Source: Reyranella sp. CPCC 100927
Lineage (GTDB): Bacteria > Pseudomonadota > Alphaproteobacteria > Reyranellales > Reyranellaceae
DNA: 64,000 nucleotides
Assembly (NCBI RefSeq): GCF_007859315.1
Contig: NZ_VOHA01000002.1
Location: 62,001-126,000 of the forward strand
Direction of reading: 5' to 3'
Under the pieces are notes generated by a model that made no database searches, was not told the origin of the DNA, and saw nothing but the letters and a program-made list of their open reading frames with translations. The translations under genes were made by a program, and so were the position numbers. Of this stretch, positions 53,649-62,113 are shown in pieces; position 1 is the stretch's first letter, and the number at the start of each line of letters is the position of its first letter.

Positions 53649-54362
53649 CTAGGGCACCACCGGCGTGGATTGTGCCGGCGCGCTCATGGCGCCGACCAGA
53701 TAGCGAACCAGGGCTTCTTCGGTTGCTGCAGCATCGGACGGATCGGCGGTTCCGGCGGAGAGACGAACAAGCCGATGACGTGGTGAAAGATCGCTCACGG
53801 TGAGGACAACCGTGCTCACCATGAAGGTATAGCGCCAGTAGAATTCCGGCCGCGGAATTTCGGGACAGCACTGCGCCAGGGCGCCGACAAATCGTTGCGC
53901 GAGAGGATCGAAATGTTTTTTGATCAAGCGCATTGTCGTCGATGTCGGTCGAAGGCGGTGCTGCAAAATAAGCTGCGCCAGCAACGCGCCTTCGGTCTTC
54001 ATCGCCGGATCGACATACGGGCGAATGAAAGCCCGAACGACACTGGCGAGGTCAGGTCGGGCTGATCGCCCTGCCGCATCGCGCAAAACACGCTCAAGGT
54101 CGTCGATACGGCGCTTGGAAATTCGAATCGCCAACTGCTCGAAAACGAGCTCGGCAAGCTTCGCCTTGCTTCCAAAATAGTAGTTGATGGCGCCGACATT
54201 GACTTTGGCGTGCCCCGTCAGCTCGCGAACGGACACGTTGTCGATCCCTTTTGCCGCGAACAGTTCGATCGCCGTCTCGACAATTCGCTCACGAGCCGCA
54301 GCATCGCCGGCAGCAGCAACAGACGTCATACCTTTACGTTCACCCCTGTCGAAGATCGACAT
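53649..54362 (-). CDS. TetR-family regulator
   Basis: A 237-residue regulator. HTH: RERIVETAIELFAAKGIDNVSVRELTGHAKVNVGAINYYFGSKAKLAELVFE. The C-terminal domain matches the CecR/DUF1956-like type (LILQHRLRPTSTTMRLIKKHFDPL). ATG 54362 follows GGGAGGGG and is preferred; the frame is open for 32 more codons but those run through the operator region. Divergent from the cupin/binding-protein operon, with two operator-like palindromes between. Confidence 0.88.
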   Translation of the reverse strand: MSIFDRGERKGMTSVAAAGDAAARERIVETAIELFAAKGIDNVSVRELTGHAKVNVGAINYYFGSKAKLAELVFEQLAIRISKRRIDDLERVLRDAAGRSARPDLASVVRAFIRPYVDPAMKTEGALLAQLILQHRLRPTSTTMRLIKKHFDPLAQRFVGALAQCCPEIPRPEFYWRYTFMVSTVVLTVSDLSPRHRLVRLSAGTADPSDAAATEEALVRYLVGAMSAPAQSTPVVP

Positions 54363-54413
54363 TGTAGCCCCTCCCAGCCCAGTCACAACAAGGGTGGTGC
54401 GGTGCGCTATATA

Positions 54414-54440
54414 AAACACTTGTTTCAAACATCTGTTTGA
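54414..54440. promoter_or_regulatory. Double TetR operator
   Basis: Two overlapping perfect inverted repeats: AAACA-CT-TGTTT (54414-54425) and TCAAACA-TC-TGTTTGA (54425-54440). Their centres are 13 bases apart. They lie in the divergent TetR/cupin promoter. The first is identical to the core of the site at 40633-40646. Confidence 0.7.
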
Positions 54441-54494
54441 CATCGAAAGCGCATGCACCTACCTTTGCCGGCAAGCATGACGAGGGAGCCAGCG

Positions 54495-55034
54495 GTGCAG
54501 GATTTGACGAAACCCATTCGCCGACTGGTTACCGGCACCGATGCGCAAGGACGATCTTGCTTCGTCGAGGATGGACCATCGCGCGCCGTGAAACTCGTCG
54601 CCGACCGGCCGGGATACAGAGTCACCAACATATGGTGCACGACGCCCGGCTCCCAGGTCGACGCGCCGGAAGCCACCGCGCAGATCGCGGGGTTGTTGCC
54701 GCCCAAAGGCGGCACCGTGCTTCGGATCATTGATTTCCCCGCAGAGCCGGCGGACGGCGCGGCACGGGACGCAGCTCTCAAAGCGACTTTCCGTGACCTG
54801 TATGGGGATGCGCAACACGGCTCCGACAAGAGTGCCCATCCCGGCATGCACGAGACACCGACAGTGGACTACGCACTGGTGCTGGCGGGAACGATCATCG
54901 CGATCATGGAGACTGGGGAGCTCGAGATGAACGCGGGCGATGTGCTCGTGCAGCGGGGAACAATGCACGCCTGGGCCAATCGATCCTCGCAACCGGCGCG
55001 CATGGCCTTCGTGCTCATCGACCCAGACCGCTAA
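54495..55034 (+). CDS. Cupin-domain protein
   Basis: A 179-residue (GTG start) single-cupin protein. The second cupin motif reads GELEMNAGDVLVQRGTMHAWANRS, with the conserved GDxxxxxxxxxHxW pattern, and DYALVLAGTIIAIMETGE forms the first strand pair. Such proteins bind a metal and act as small dioxygenases, isomerases or sensors. GTG 54495 has GAGGGAG upstream; ATG 54477 and 54453 are possible but 54453 sits almost in the operator. Fourteen bases before a binding-protein gene. Confidence 0.8.
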   Translation: MQDLTKPIRRLVTGTDAQGRSCFVEDGPSRAVKLVADRPGYRVTNIWCTTPGSQVDAPEATAQIAGLLPPKGGTVLRIIDFPAEPADGAARDAALKATFRDLYGDAQHGSDKSAHPGMHETPTVDYALVLAGTIIAIMETGELEMNAGDVLVQRGTMHAWANRSSQPARMAFVLIDPDR

Positions 55035-55048
55035 CGAGGGAGGATGCG

Positions 55049-56269
55049 ATGCGACAGCTGAAACGACGGCATCTTCTTATCGGCGGCACCGCAGCCGCGG
55101 CCTGGACACCCACCATACTTCGGGCAGACAGCAGGTACGACCCGGGTGTCAGCGATCGGGAAATCAAGCTCGGCAACACCATGCCCTACAGCGGCCCGGC
55201 CTCGGCCTATGGCGTGACCGGCAAGGCCGTTGCCGCCTATTGGACCATGGTCAACGACCAGGGCGGCATCAACGGCCGCAAGGTGACATTCATCAGCTAC
55301 GACGACGCCTACTCGCCGCCGAAGACGGTCGAAATGGTGCGTAAGCTCGTCGAGGAGGACCGCGTCTTTGCGATCTTCATGTTGCTGGGCACGGCGCCCA
55401 ACACCGCCGCCCGCCGGTATCTGAACGGGAAGAAGGTACCCCAGCTTTTTGTGGCATCCGGCGATTCGAAATTCGGCGACCACGCACAGTATCCCTGGAC
55501 CATGGGTTGGCAGCCCAACTACGTGACCGAAGGCGGCGTCTACGCGAAACACATCCTGGCAAATCACCGAGACGGCAAGATCGGCATCCTGTGGCAGAAC
55601 GACGACTCGGGGAAAGACTACACGCGCGGCTTCATGAAGGCCCTCGGCAAAAACAACGAAAAAATGGTGGTCGCGTCCGTAAGCTACGAAATATCCGATC
55701 CCACGATCGAGACTCATATCATTCAGCTCAAGAGCGCCGGCGCCACGGTCTTCGTGAATCTTGCAACACCCAAGGCCGCCGCACAGGCAATCCGCAAAGC
55801 TGCCGAGATCGGCTGGAAGCCGGCCCAGTATCTCGCCGTCATCTCCGCGTCGATCGCTGCCGTGCTCAAGCCGGCGGGCCTGGACAACAGCAAGGACATC
55901 GTCACGGCCGCCTTCCTCAAGGATCCCACGGACAATGAATGGGCGAACGCACCCGATTTCATCGCCTGGAAAGCATGGATGGCGAAATACCTGCCGGACG
56001 CCAATCCGGCGGAGTACTACAACGTCTACGCCTACGCCGGCGCGGCGACGATGCACCATTGCCTGACGCGTTGTGGTGATCTGCTGACTCGCGCGAACCT
56101 GATGAAGCAGGCCGTCAGCATGCGCGACGTCGCGATCCCCCTGGTACTCCCGGGGATCACGCTGAACACCAGCCCAACCGATTTCTATCCCATCCAGTCC
56201 GTGCGCCTGCAGCGCTTCAATGGCGAGTCCTGGCAACAATTTGGCGCCGTCATTCACGGTGACGACTAG
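55049..56269 (+). CDS. ABC substrate-binding protein, Liv type (no adjacent permease)
   Basis: A 406-residue precursor with an N-terminal signal (LKRRHLLIGGTAAAAWTPTILRA, twin Arg in KRRHLL). The body is Peripla_BP_6: IKLGNTMPYSGPASAYGVTGK, MVNDQGGINGRKV, FAIFMLLGTAPNTAA. GAGGGAGGA precedes the ATG. No permease or ATPase is next to it, so it must use another transporter or serve sensing. Its TAG stop lies inside the left end of a palindromic element (56266-56414). Confidence 0.88.
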   Translation: MRQLKRRHLLIGGTAAAAWTPTILRADSRYDPGVSDREIKLGNTMPYSGPASAYGVTGKAVAAYWTMVNDQGGINGRKVTFISYDDAYSPPKTVEMVRKLVEEDRVFAIFMLLGTAPNTAARRYLNGKKVPQLFVASGDSKFGDHAQYPWTMGWQPNYVTEGGVYAKHILANHRDGKIGILWQNDDSGKDYTRGFMKALGKNNEKMVVASVSYEISDPTIETHIIQLKSAGATVFVNLATPKAAAQAIRKAAEIGWKPAQYLAVISASIAAVLKPAGLDNSKDIVTAAFLKDPTDNEWANAPDFIAWKAWMAKYLPDANPAEYYNVYAYAGAATMHHCLTRCGDLLTRANLMKQAVSMRDVAIPLVLPGITLNTSPTDFYPIQSVRLQRFNGESWQQFGAVIHGDD

Positions 56270-56414
56270 TATTCGGAATCACGGATACAGCTGTCATCCG
56301 GAGCGCAGCGAGGGATCTTCTGCAAGTGATGCACGGGTGCGCCTGCATCAAAAGATCCCTCGCTGCGCTCGGGATGACAGTTCCGCCTCACCTTTCACCG
56401 ATAGCCGGCACTAG
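56266..56414. repeat. CTAG-ended palindromic element, copy A
   Basis: Starts CTAGTA and ends CACTAG. Its core is a long hairpin with 29-base arms: CTGTCATCCGGAGCGCAGCG... at 56291-56319 against ...CGCTGCGCTCGGGATGACAG at 56352-56380, with a 32-base loop. The loop occurs inverted in copy B at 57876-58015. The element overlaps the binding-protein stop codon. It has no transposase and looks MITE-like. Confidence 0.75.
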
Positions 56415-56432
56415 GTTGACAGGAGACCTGCC

Positions 56433-57869
56433 GTGAAAAAACTCATCCGGAACGCGTTCGTGGTGTCGGTCGATCCCGCCGTCGGAAACATCGATGGTGC
56501 GGACATACTGATCGACGACGGCCGCATTGCCGCCATCGGCCGCGGGATCGACGCCGCTGATGCGGAAATCATCGATGCCGCCGGACACATCGCATCACCC
56601 GGCTTCGTCGATACACATCACCATATCTGGCAAAGCATCATCCGCGGCATCACGACGGACTGGTCGTTGGGCGACTATCTGGCGGGCATTCGCATGTTCA
56701 TCGCCCGCCTCTACTCGCCCGAGGACATGTACGTGGCACAGCTGAGCGGCGCGTTGCAGGCCCTTCACGCGGGCGTCACGACCACGGCGGACTACTGCCA
56801 CAACCTCAACTCGCCCGACCACGTCGAGGAAAGCATCAGAGGTGTAAAGGACTCCGGGGCTCGGATCGTCTGGTGCTATGGGTTCAATCAGCCGCCGCTG
56901 TCCAATCCCGCCTTCCCTGACTTCCGGGCTCGTGCGGATTATCTCGTTCGAACGGCACGTGATCACTTCACCGACCGCAATGCCCTCGTCACACTCGGCG
57001 TATGCCCCGAGGAGTCAGGGTTTTGGCCGGATATCGAGTCGGGGCGTGCCCAGTTCGAGAGCGCGCGAACGGTGAATGCCAGGCTGTTCTGGCACGCCAA
57101 CAGCACGCGCAACGCCATCACAGGCACCCCGAACGTTGACGCCGGCCGTGCCATCGACGCGGGATTGCTTGGTCCGGACACCGTGCTGGTTCATATGAAT
57201 AGCGCCACGGCAGCGGAATGGCGGCAGGTTGCGGATTGCGGTTGCCATGTATCCATAACGCCCGAAACGGAAATGCAAATGAACATGGGTTGGCCCGTCA
57301 TCGGCCAGACCATGACACATGGAATCAACCCCTCCGTCGGCATCGATATTATTTCGAACAACAGCGCTGATCTTCGCTTCCAGTTGCGCCTGCTGCTGCA
57401 GGCCCAGCGCTGGGCGCAAACCGCTGATAAAACCGGCGTACTCTCATCGGGCGTGTCATTGAGCGCTGCACAGGCGTTGACGTGGGGGACCCTGAACGGC
57501 GCCCAGGCACTGGGCCTGGATCACATGATCGGCTCACTCACGCCCGGCAAGCAGGCGGATATTCTTCTGCATGACATGCGGGGGATCACGACCGCAGGAT
57601 GGGATCGGTCGCAACCGGAAGCAACGCTGCTTCTTCAGTGCGGCATCGACACCCTGGCAACCGTCCTTGTCGGCGGCAAGGTCGTCAAATCGGGCGGCCG
57701 TCTTGTTGCCGACGAGGCAGAGGTATGCCGGAAGGCGGAAGCCGGAAATGCACGGATATTGGACCGGATCCGCGATAACGGCGGGCTCCGTCGCGCGCTC
57801 GACGAAAACCTGCGCCGCTATATCAAGCCATCCGACGAAACGGGCCGGGCCGTCTATTCCTACAGCTGA
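56433..57869 (+). CDS. Metal-dependent amidohydrolase (TRZ/ATZ, cytosine-deaminase-like)
   Basis: A 478-residue amidohydrolase of the s-triazine/SsnA type. Metal and catalytic landmarks: HHH in DTHHHIW (about 61-65), His in RLFWHANS, His in VLVHMNS, Glu in TPETEMQ and Asp in VGIDIISNN. It hydrolyses a C-N or C-Cl bond on a heterocyclic ring. GTG 56433 has AGGAG upstream (56420-56424). Flanked on both sides by the CTAG-ended element in opposite orientations. Substrate unknown. Confidence 0.9.
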   Translation: MKKLIRNAFVVSVDPAVGNIDGADILIDDGRIAAIGRGIDAADAEIIDAAGHIASPGFVDTHHHIWQSIIRGITTDWSLGDYLAGIRMFIARLYSPEDMYVAQLSGALQALHAGVTTTADYCHNLNSPDHVEESIRGVKDSGARIVWCYGFNQPPLSNPAFPDFRARADYLVRTARDHFTDRNALVTLGVCPEESGFWPDIESGRAQFESARTVNARLFWHANSTRNAITGTPNVDAGRAIDAGLLGPDTVLVHMNSATAAEWRQVADCGCHVSITPETEMQMNMGWPVIGQTMTHGINPSVGIDIISNNSADLRFQLRLLLQAQRWAQTADKTGVLSSGVSLSAAQALTWGTLNGAQALGLDHMIGSLTPGKQADILLHDMRGITTAGWDRSQPEATLLLQCGIDTLATVLVGGKVVKSGGRLVADEAEVCRKAEAGNARILDRIRDNGGLRRALDENLRRYIKPSDETGRAVYSYS

Positions 57870-57875
57870 GCACGC

Positions 57876-58015
57876 CTAGTACCTGGAATCAGCTGTCATC
57901 CCGAGCGCAGCGAGGGATCTTTCGATGCGGCGCACCCGTGCGTCACTTGCAGAAGATCCCTCGCTGCGCTCGGGATGACGATCGCTACTCACATTCGAGC
58001 GATAGATGGTACTAG
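57876..58015. repeat. CTAG-ended palindromic element, copy B (inverted relative to A)
   Basis: Bounded by CTAGTACC (57876-57883) and GGTACTAG (58008-58015). Hairpin arms CTGTCATCCCGAGCGCAGCG (57893 on) and CGCTGCGCTCGGGATGAC (to 57979) match copy A, and the loop is the reverse complement of that in copy A with three to four changes. It starts seven bases after the amidohydrolase stop. Confidence 0.78.
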
Positions 58016-58303
58016 CCAGGACGAATGTTTATTTTTGTTCCGCTTGTTGCCTGGTCGGCCGATCCCAATATGCGCTCATCGATCAGCATCGATGGGTGAT
58101 GCCGAGGTCGCTGTCGTTGGAGTCGCCCGATGTCCAGGGCAGTGCCGCACGCGTCCTATCGTCCCACCGTGGCGCGGCGGCGCGGCACAACGGCGAATTG
58201 TTGTGATTGTTGTCATTGTTGTCACGCGTTTGGGAGAGGGCGTTTTGTCCCCGGGGACGCCTGCGGGCCCTTTCCGCTTTCGCGCAATTCGCGCAAGGCA
58301 ATG
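58016..58303. other. Non-coding gap with a triple 9-mer
   Basis: A 288-base gap without a convincing gene. It holds three tandem copies of ATTGTTGT followed by G or C (58197-58223) and a GC-rich stretch before the alcohol dehydrogenase tail. Confidence 0.5.
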
Positions 58304-59455
58304 TCACGCCCCGTAGGACGCTTCCATCAGCCCGACATATTCCGCCTTGGTCGGCTGCCGGGGTGTCGTCGCGTGGCAGTGATCACCGAGAGCACCGTCG
58401 GCGACAGCGGAGAAGACGCTGTCCGACACGCCCATCGCCTTCAATCCCGTCGGAATACCGATGCGCGCATTCATCGCCGACACCGCATCGGCGAGGCCCT
58501 CGGCCGTTGCCTCGCGCTCGGGCAAACCGATCACCTGGGCCATGCGCGCGATCTTGTCGCCCACGACAGGCGCGTTGAAACGGATCACCGCCGGCATATA
58601 GACGGCGTTGAGCGTGCCGTGATGCAAGCGCAGGCCTTTCAGCGCGCCGGTGGGATGCGACAGCGCGTGCACGGCACCCAGCCCCTTCTGGAAGCACATC
58701 GCGCCTTCCATCGCTGCCATCGCCAGGTTCCAGCGCGCCTCTCGGTCACCGCCGTCCTTCACCGCGCGCTCGAGGTGACGCCACGCCTTGTCGAGACCGT
58801 CCAGCGCGATCGCCTCGGCCGGCGGGTTGATGGAGGGCGCCATGAACGTTTCCATGCAATGCGCGATGGCATCCATGCCGGTACCGGCGGTGAGATGCGG
58901 CGGCAGGCCCAGGGTCAGCTCGGGATCGACCAGCGCCAGCCGCGGGATCAGGTTGGGACTGCCGATGGCGAGCTTGCGGCCGCTGTCCATGATGATGACG
59001 CCGCCGCGGCTCACCTCGCTGCCGGTGCCCGACGTGGTCGGGATGGCAACGATGGGCGCCACTTTGGGCGTGATCCTGGTCATGCCGCCCTCGACCATGG
59101 CGTAGGGCTGCAGCGAGTCGCCAGGATGCGTCGCCATCAGGCCGACCGCCTTGGCGAGGTCCATCGGCGAGCCACCACCGATGGCGATGATGCCGTCGCA
59201 GCCCTGGTCCTTGTAGAGCGCCAGCGCATCGCGCATGGCGGCCTCGGTCGGGTTCTCCGGCGTGCCGTCATAGACCGTCACCGGCATGTTGCCGGGCAGC
59301 TGAGCCTTCACTTTGTCCCAGATGCCGGCGGCGATGACGCCCTTGTCCGTGATCACCAGCGGCCGGCGCATGCCCAGCAGCTGCAGCTCGGCGTCGAGCT
59401 GCTTGATCGCACCGAAGTCGAACTGGATGCGGGTGAGATAGGTGATCAATGCCAT
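58304..59455 (-). CDS. Iron-containing alcohol dehydrogenase
   Basis: A 383-residue group III dehydrogenase. The NAD region is IIAIGGGSPMDLAKAVG (about 90-106) and PTTSGTGSEV; metal ligands lie in GTGMDAIAHCMETF and GAVHALSHPTGALKGLRLHHG. A closing HCHATTPRQPT is typical of the group. It oxidises short or 4-hydroxybutyrate-type alcohols or reduces aldehydes. GGGAGGA before ATG 59455. Standalone; convergent with the region after the amidohydrolase. Confidence 0.9.
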   Translation of the reverse strand: MALITYLTRIQFDFGAIKQLDAELQLLGMRRPLVITDKGVIAAGIWDKVKAQLPGNMPVTVYDGTPENPTEAAMRDALALYKDQGCDGIIAIGGGSPMDLAKAVGLMATHPGDSLQPYAMVEGGMTRITPKVAPIVAIPTTSGTGSEVSRGGVIIMDSGRKLAIGSPNLIPRLALVDPELTLGLPPHLTAGTGMDAIAHCMETFMAPSINPPAEAIALDGLDKAWRHLERAVKDGGDREARWNLAMAAMEGAMCFQKGLGAVHALSHPTGALKGLRLHHGTLNAVYMPAVIRFNAPVVGDKIARMAQVIGLPEREATAEGLADAVSAMNARIGIPTGLKAMGVSDSVFSAVADGALGDHCHATTPRQPTKAEYVGLMEASYGA

Positions 59456-59580
59456 GGCTTCCTCCCGATGCTGCGCCAGCATAGCGGCCGCCGGACGTCA
59501 TACAACATTCATGGCGCGATCATTGCAGCGCACCGGTCGCCTCGCCCATAGTTGCGCATCGTATGGCGGAGGAAGCGCGG

Positions 59581-61038
59581 GTGACTGACACCAGAAGCCT
59601 GATTGTCGTGTTCGACGGGCTGCGGCCGGATATGGTGACTCCGGCGCTGATGCCGCACCTGCACGCCTTCCAGTCCGCCTACAGCCGCTTCCCGAAGAGC
59701 CGGTGCGTCTTTCCCAGCGAGACGCGCGTCAATGCCGCGGCACTGGCCACCGGCTGCACGGCCGGCCGACATGGCGTCGTCGGCAATCAGTTCCATGCCG
59801 CCGCCGTTTTTCCCGACCGCTGGATCCGCACATCGGAGCGCGAGGACCTGCTGGCTGCCGACGCCGTCTTTACCGGCGGCCTGATCCAGGTGCCGTCGCT
59901 GGGCGAGCGCTTGGCCGCAGCCGGCCGGACGCTGGCCGCCGTGTCGACAGGCTCGACCGGGTCCGGCTGGCTGGTGCATCACCGCGCCGAGGCGCTGGGC
60001 CAGTTCCGCTGGTCGGTGCACGGGCCACTGCACAGCACGCCTGCCGATGCCTGGGCCGAGATTGAACGGCGCTTCGGACCGCCACCGGCGACAGCGACGC
60101 CGCAGACGCCCCGCATCGATCACGCAACCACGATCCTGCTCGACTACGTTCTGCCGACGCTGGATCCCGACGTCGCGATCCTGTGGTTCACCGATCCTGA
60201 CTATACCTATCACTACCGCGGCATCGGATCGCCCGAGACGGTGGCGGCGTTGCTCGGTGTCGACGCCGCTTTCGGACGCATCATCGATGCCTGGCAGCGC
60301 GCACCCGATCGCGATCGGCGCGCGATCTTCGTGGTGTCGGACCACGGGCATATCACCAATCGGGACCGCATCGATCTCGCAACAGCGATGACATCGGGCG
60401 GCTTTTCAGTCGACACCCAGGCCGACGGCCCCGCCGACCTGGGGCTGGTGCCGGGCTCGGCCGCGGCGTTGACCCTTCGCCGCCGCGACAACGGACTGTC
60501 GCGCGCCGTCGTCGACTGGCTCGCCGAGCAACCCTGGTGCGGTGCGTTGTTCAGCGATGGACCGGACGCCACGGCCGGTGCCATTGCCGGTACGCACAAC
60601 CGCGGGCTGCTGGGCCTCGGCAGTGGGCGGACTGCCGATCTGGTGTTCACCCTGGCGCACGATGATGCACCAGGCGACGGCGGCTGGGCGGGCGGCGGCC
60701 TGCACGACAGCAACCTGCCGCCAGCAGGCGGCAACCATGGCGGCCTGCATCCGCGCGAGATGAACAACATGCTGCTGGCCGCCGGCGCGGCGTTCCGCAC
60801 CGGTTTCGTCTCGCCTTGCCCGGCTGGCATCATCGACGTAACGCCCACGGTCCTGCACCTGCTGGGACTGTCCGCCACGGGATGCGATGGCCGTGTACTG
60901 AGCGAAGCCTTGATCGATGGCGACATGCCGGTCCATGAGACGCGGCGCCTGGCGATGGCCGCCGGCCGCCACGCCCATCACGTCACCATTTCCCGCGTCG
61001 GCACGACGCAATATGTCGATGGTGGCGGCCGTGACTGA
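59581..61038 (+). CDS. Alkaline-phosphatase-superfamily nucleotide pyrophosphatase/phosphodiesterase
   Basis: A 485-residue enzyme of the type I phosphodiesterase/NPP family. Metal Asp in VVFDGLRPDM, nucleophile in FPSETRVNAAALATG (Ser/Thr), ligands in TDPDYTYHYRG, VVSDHGH and GGNHGGLHPREM. It hydrolyses phosphodiester or pyrophosphate bonds, probably with two zinc ions. No signal peptide is seen, so it may be cytosolic. GTG 59581 follows GGAGG by eight bases and is preferred; ATG 59563 lacks a site. The stop overlaps the GNAT start. Confidence 0.85.
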   Translation: MTDTRSLIVVFDGLRPDMVTPALMPHLHAFQSAYSRFPKSRCVFPSETRVNAAALATGCTAGRHGVVGNQFHAAAVFPDRWIRTSEREDLLAADAVFTGGLIQVPSLGERLAAAGRTLAAVSTGSTGSGWLVHHRAEALGQFRWSVHGPLHSTPADAWAEIERRFGPPPATATPQTPRIDHATTILLDYVLPTLDPDVAILWFTDPDYTYHYRGIGSPETVAALLGVDAAFGRIIDAWQRAPDRDRRAIFVVSDHGHITNRDRIDLATAMTSGGFSVDTQADGPADLGLVPGSAAALTLRRRDNGLSRAVVDWLAEQPWCGALFSDGPDATAGAIAGTHNRGLLGLGSGRTADLVFTLAHDDAPGDGGWAGGGLHDSNLPPAGGNHGGLHPREMNNMLLAAGAAFRTGFVSPCPAGIIDVTPTVLHLLGLSATGCDGRVLSEALIDGDMPVHETRRLAMAAGRHAHHVTISRVGTTQYVDGGGRD

Positions 61039-61534
61039 GACCATCATCATCCGCCCCGCGACGGCCGCCGATGCCGCCGACATCGCCGGCATGATCAACG
61101 CCGCGTTCGCACCGTACCTGGGCCGATTGAAACCGGGGCCCAGCGCGCTCAAGGAAACCGCCGAGACAATCGCGCCGCAACTGGCACCGCCCGGCGGCGG
61201 TGCCGTCGCATTGTGCGTCGACGGCACCGGCCGTGCATCCGCAATCGCCGGCACCGTGCTGTTCAAGCCGGAGGCTGATGATCTTTATTTCGGCCGCCTC
61301 GCCGTGCCCCAGGCACAGCGCGGGCACGGCATCGCCGGCGCCCTGATCCGCTTCGTCGAGGACGAAGCCCGGCGGCGCGCCTGCGCCGGCATCGTGCTGG
61401 GGGTGCGCATCGCGCTGCCGGAGAACCAGCGTCTTTTCGTGCACCACGGCTTCGCTGAAGTATCGCGCCATGCCCACGACGGGTATCCCGAGCCGACCTG
61501 GATCCGGATGCGCAAGCGGCTGACATCAGGGTGA
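61031..61534 (+). CDS. GNAT-family N-acetyltransferase
   Basis: A 167-residue acyltransferase. The acetyl-CoA loop is LAVPQAQRGHGIAGALIRFVEDEA (Q/RxxGxG/A form), after DLYFGRL, and the C-terminus has LFVHHGFAEVSRHAHDG. It acetylates an unknown amine. GTG 61031 overlaps the previous stop (GTGACTGA); ATG 61013 or 61019 are possible. Probably co-expressed with the phosphodiesterase. Confidence 0.85.
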   Translation: MTETIIIRPATAADAADIAGMINAAFAPYLGRLKPGPSALKETAETIAPQLAPPGGGAVALCVDGTGRASAIAGTVLFKPEADDLYFGRLAVPQAQRGHGIAGALIRFVEDEARRRACAGIVLGVRIALPENQRLFVHHGFAEVSRHAHDGYPEPTWIRMRKRLTSG

Positions 61535-61644
61535 CCGCTTGCCGCTGCGGCGGCATGTCAAACTCTTGTCGTGGACGTGCGCTGTAATAGATCTAAGGTT
61601 CGCGTTGAGTCGCGTTTCCTGACACCAAGACAGCGAGGAACGCC

Positions 61645-62049
61645 ATGACCATCGATCGCCAGAGCGAGCACGTGCGCGATGGCCTGCGCCGCCAGAGCGA
61701 GGCCTTCTGGGATTTTCAGGACCGACTGCTCGATCACATGGAGCGCATGAACCACACCTGGTTTCGCCGCCGCCACGAAGGCACCCACGCCGCACTGAAA
61801 GCCGCATGCAGCATGTGGACCAGCGCGACACCGGCCGATGCCATGCAGGTCTACTTGGGCTGGGCCAACGGCAGCATCGAGCGGCTGACCCGGGATGCGC
61901 TTGACGTGCAGATGCACGGCAACATCTTCGCCAACCTGATCCTGGGCGCCACGCACCAGGTCATGGGCGGACCGTCCGAGGCCGGCCAGGCCGACATCAT
62001 GACGCCCACCGAAGCCGATCCGCCGGTGACCCTGAGGAACGCCGCATAA
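61645..62049 (+). CDS. Phasin-like helical protein
   Basis: A 134-residue protein predicted to be almost all alpha-helical (SEHVRDGLRRQSEAFWDFQDRLLDHMERMN..., then WTSATPADAMQVYLGWANGSIERL). The layout and the WA..S-ERL segment resemble phasins, which coat polyhydroxyalkanoate granules, but the match is only general. GAGGAA precedes ATG. Likely monocistronic, 110 bases after the GNAT. Confidence 0.6.
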   Translation: MTIDRQSEHVRDGLRRQSEAFWDFQDRLLDHMERMNHTWFRRRHEGTHAALKAACSMWTSATPADAMQVYLGWANGSIERLTRDALDVQMHGNIFANLILGATHQVMGGPSEAGQADIMTPTEADPPVTLRNAA

Positions 62050-62062
62050 GGAAGATGCAGGC

Positions 62063-62107
62063 CCCCTCCGCCGTATATATAGATACCTGTGGGGCGAGTC
62101 GGAGGGG
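62063..62107 (+). promoter_or_regulatory. Hairpin masking the Shine-Dalgarno of the GNAT at 62114
   Basis: CCCCTCCG (62063-62070) pairs perfectly with CGGAGGGG (62100-62107), which contains the Shine-Dalgarno for ATG 62114. The loop is 29 bases and holds TATATATAGATA. If transcribed as a whole it would hide the ribosome site. If TATATA is a -10 box, transcription would start inside the loop and no hairpin would form. Confidence 0.45.
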
Positions 62108-62113
62108 AGCATC

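Noticed and set aside
56266-58015. Phase-variable invertible segment
   Set aside because: The inverted elements make it imaginable, but no invertase or recombinase gene is nearby and the gene carries its own start signals. Kept only as a question for strain comparison.
57975-58316. A 113-codon frame after the amidohydrolase
   Set aside because: It overlaps the palindromic element, its IVVIVVIVV stretch comes from the 9-mer repeat, and it has no Shine-Dalgarno or family match.
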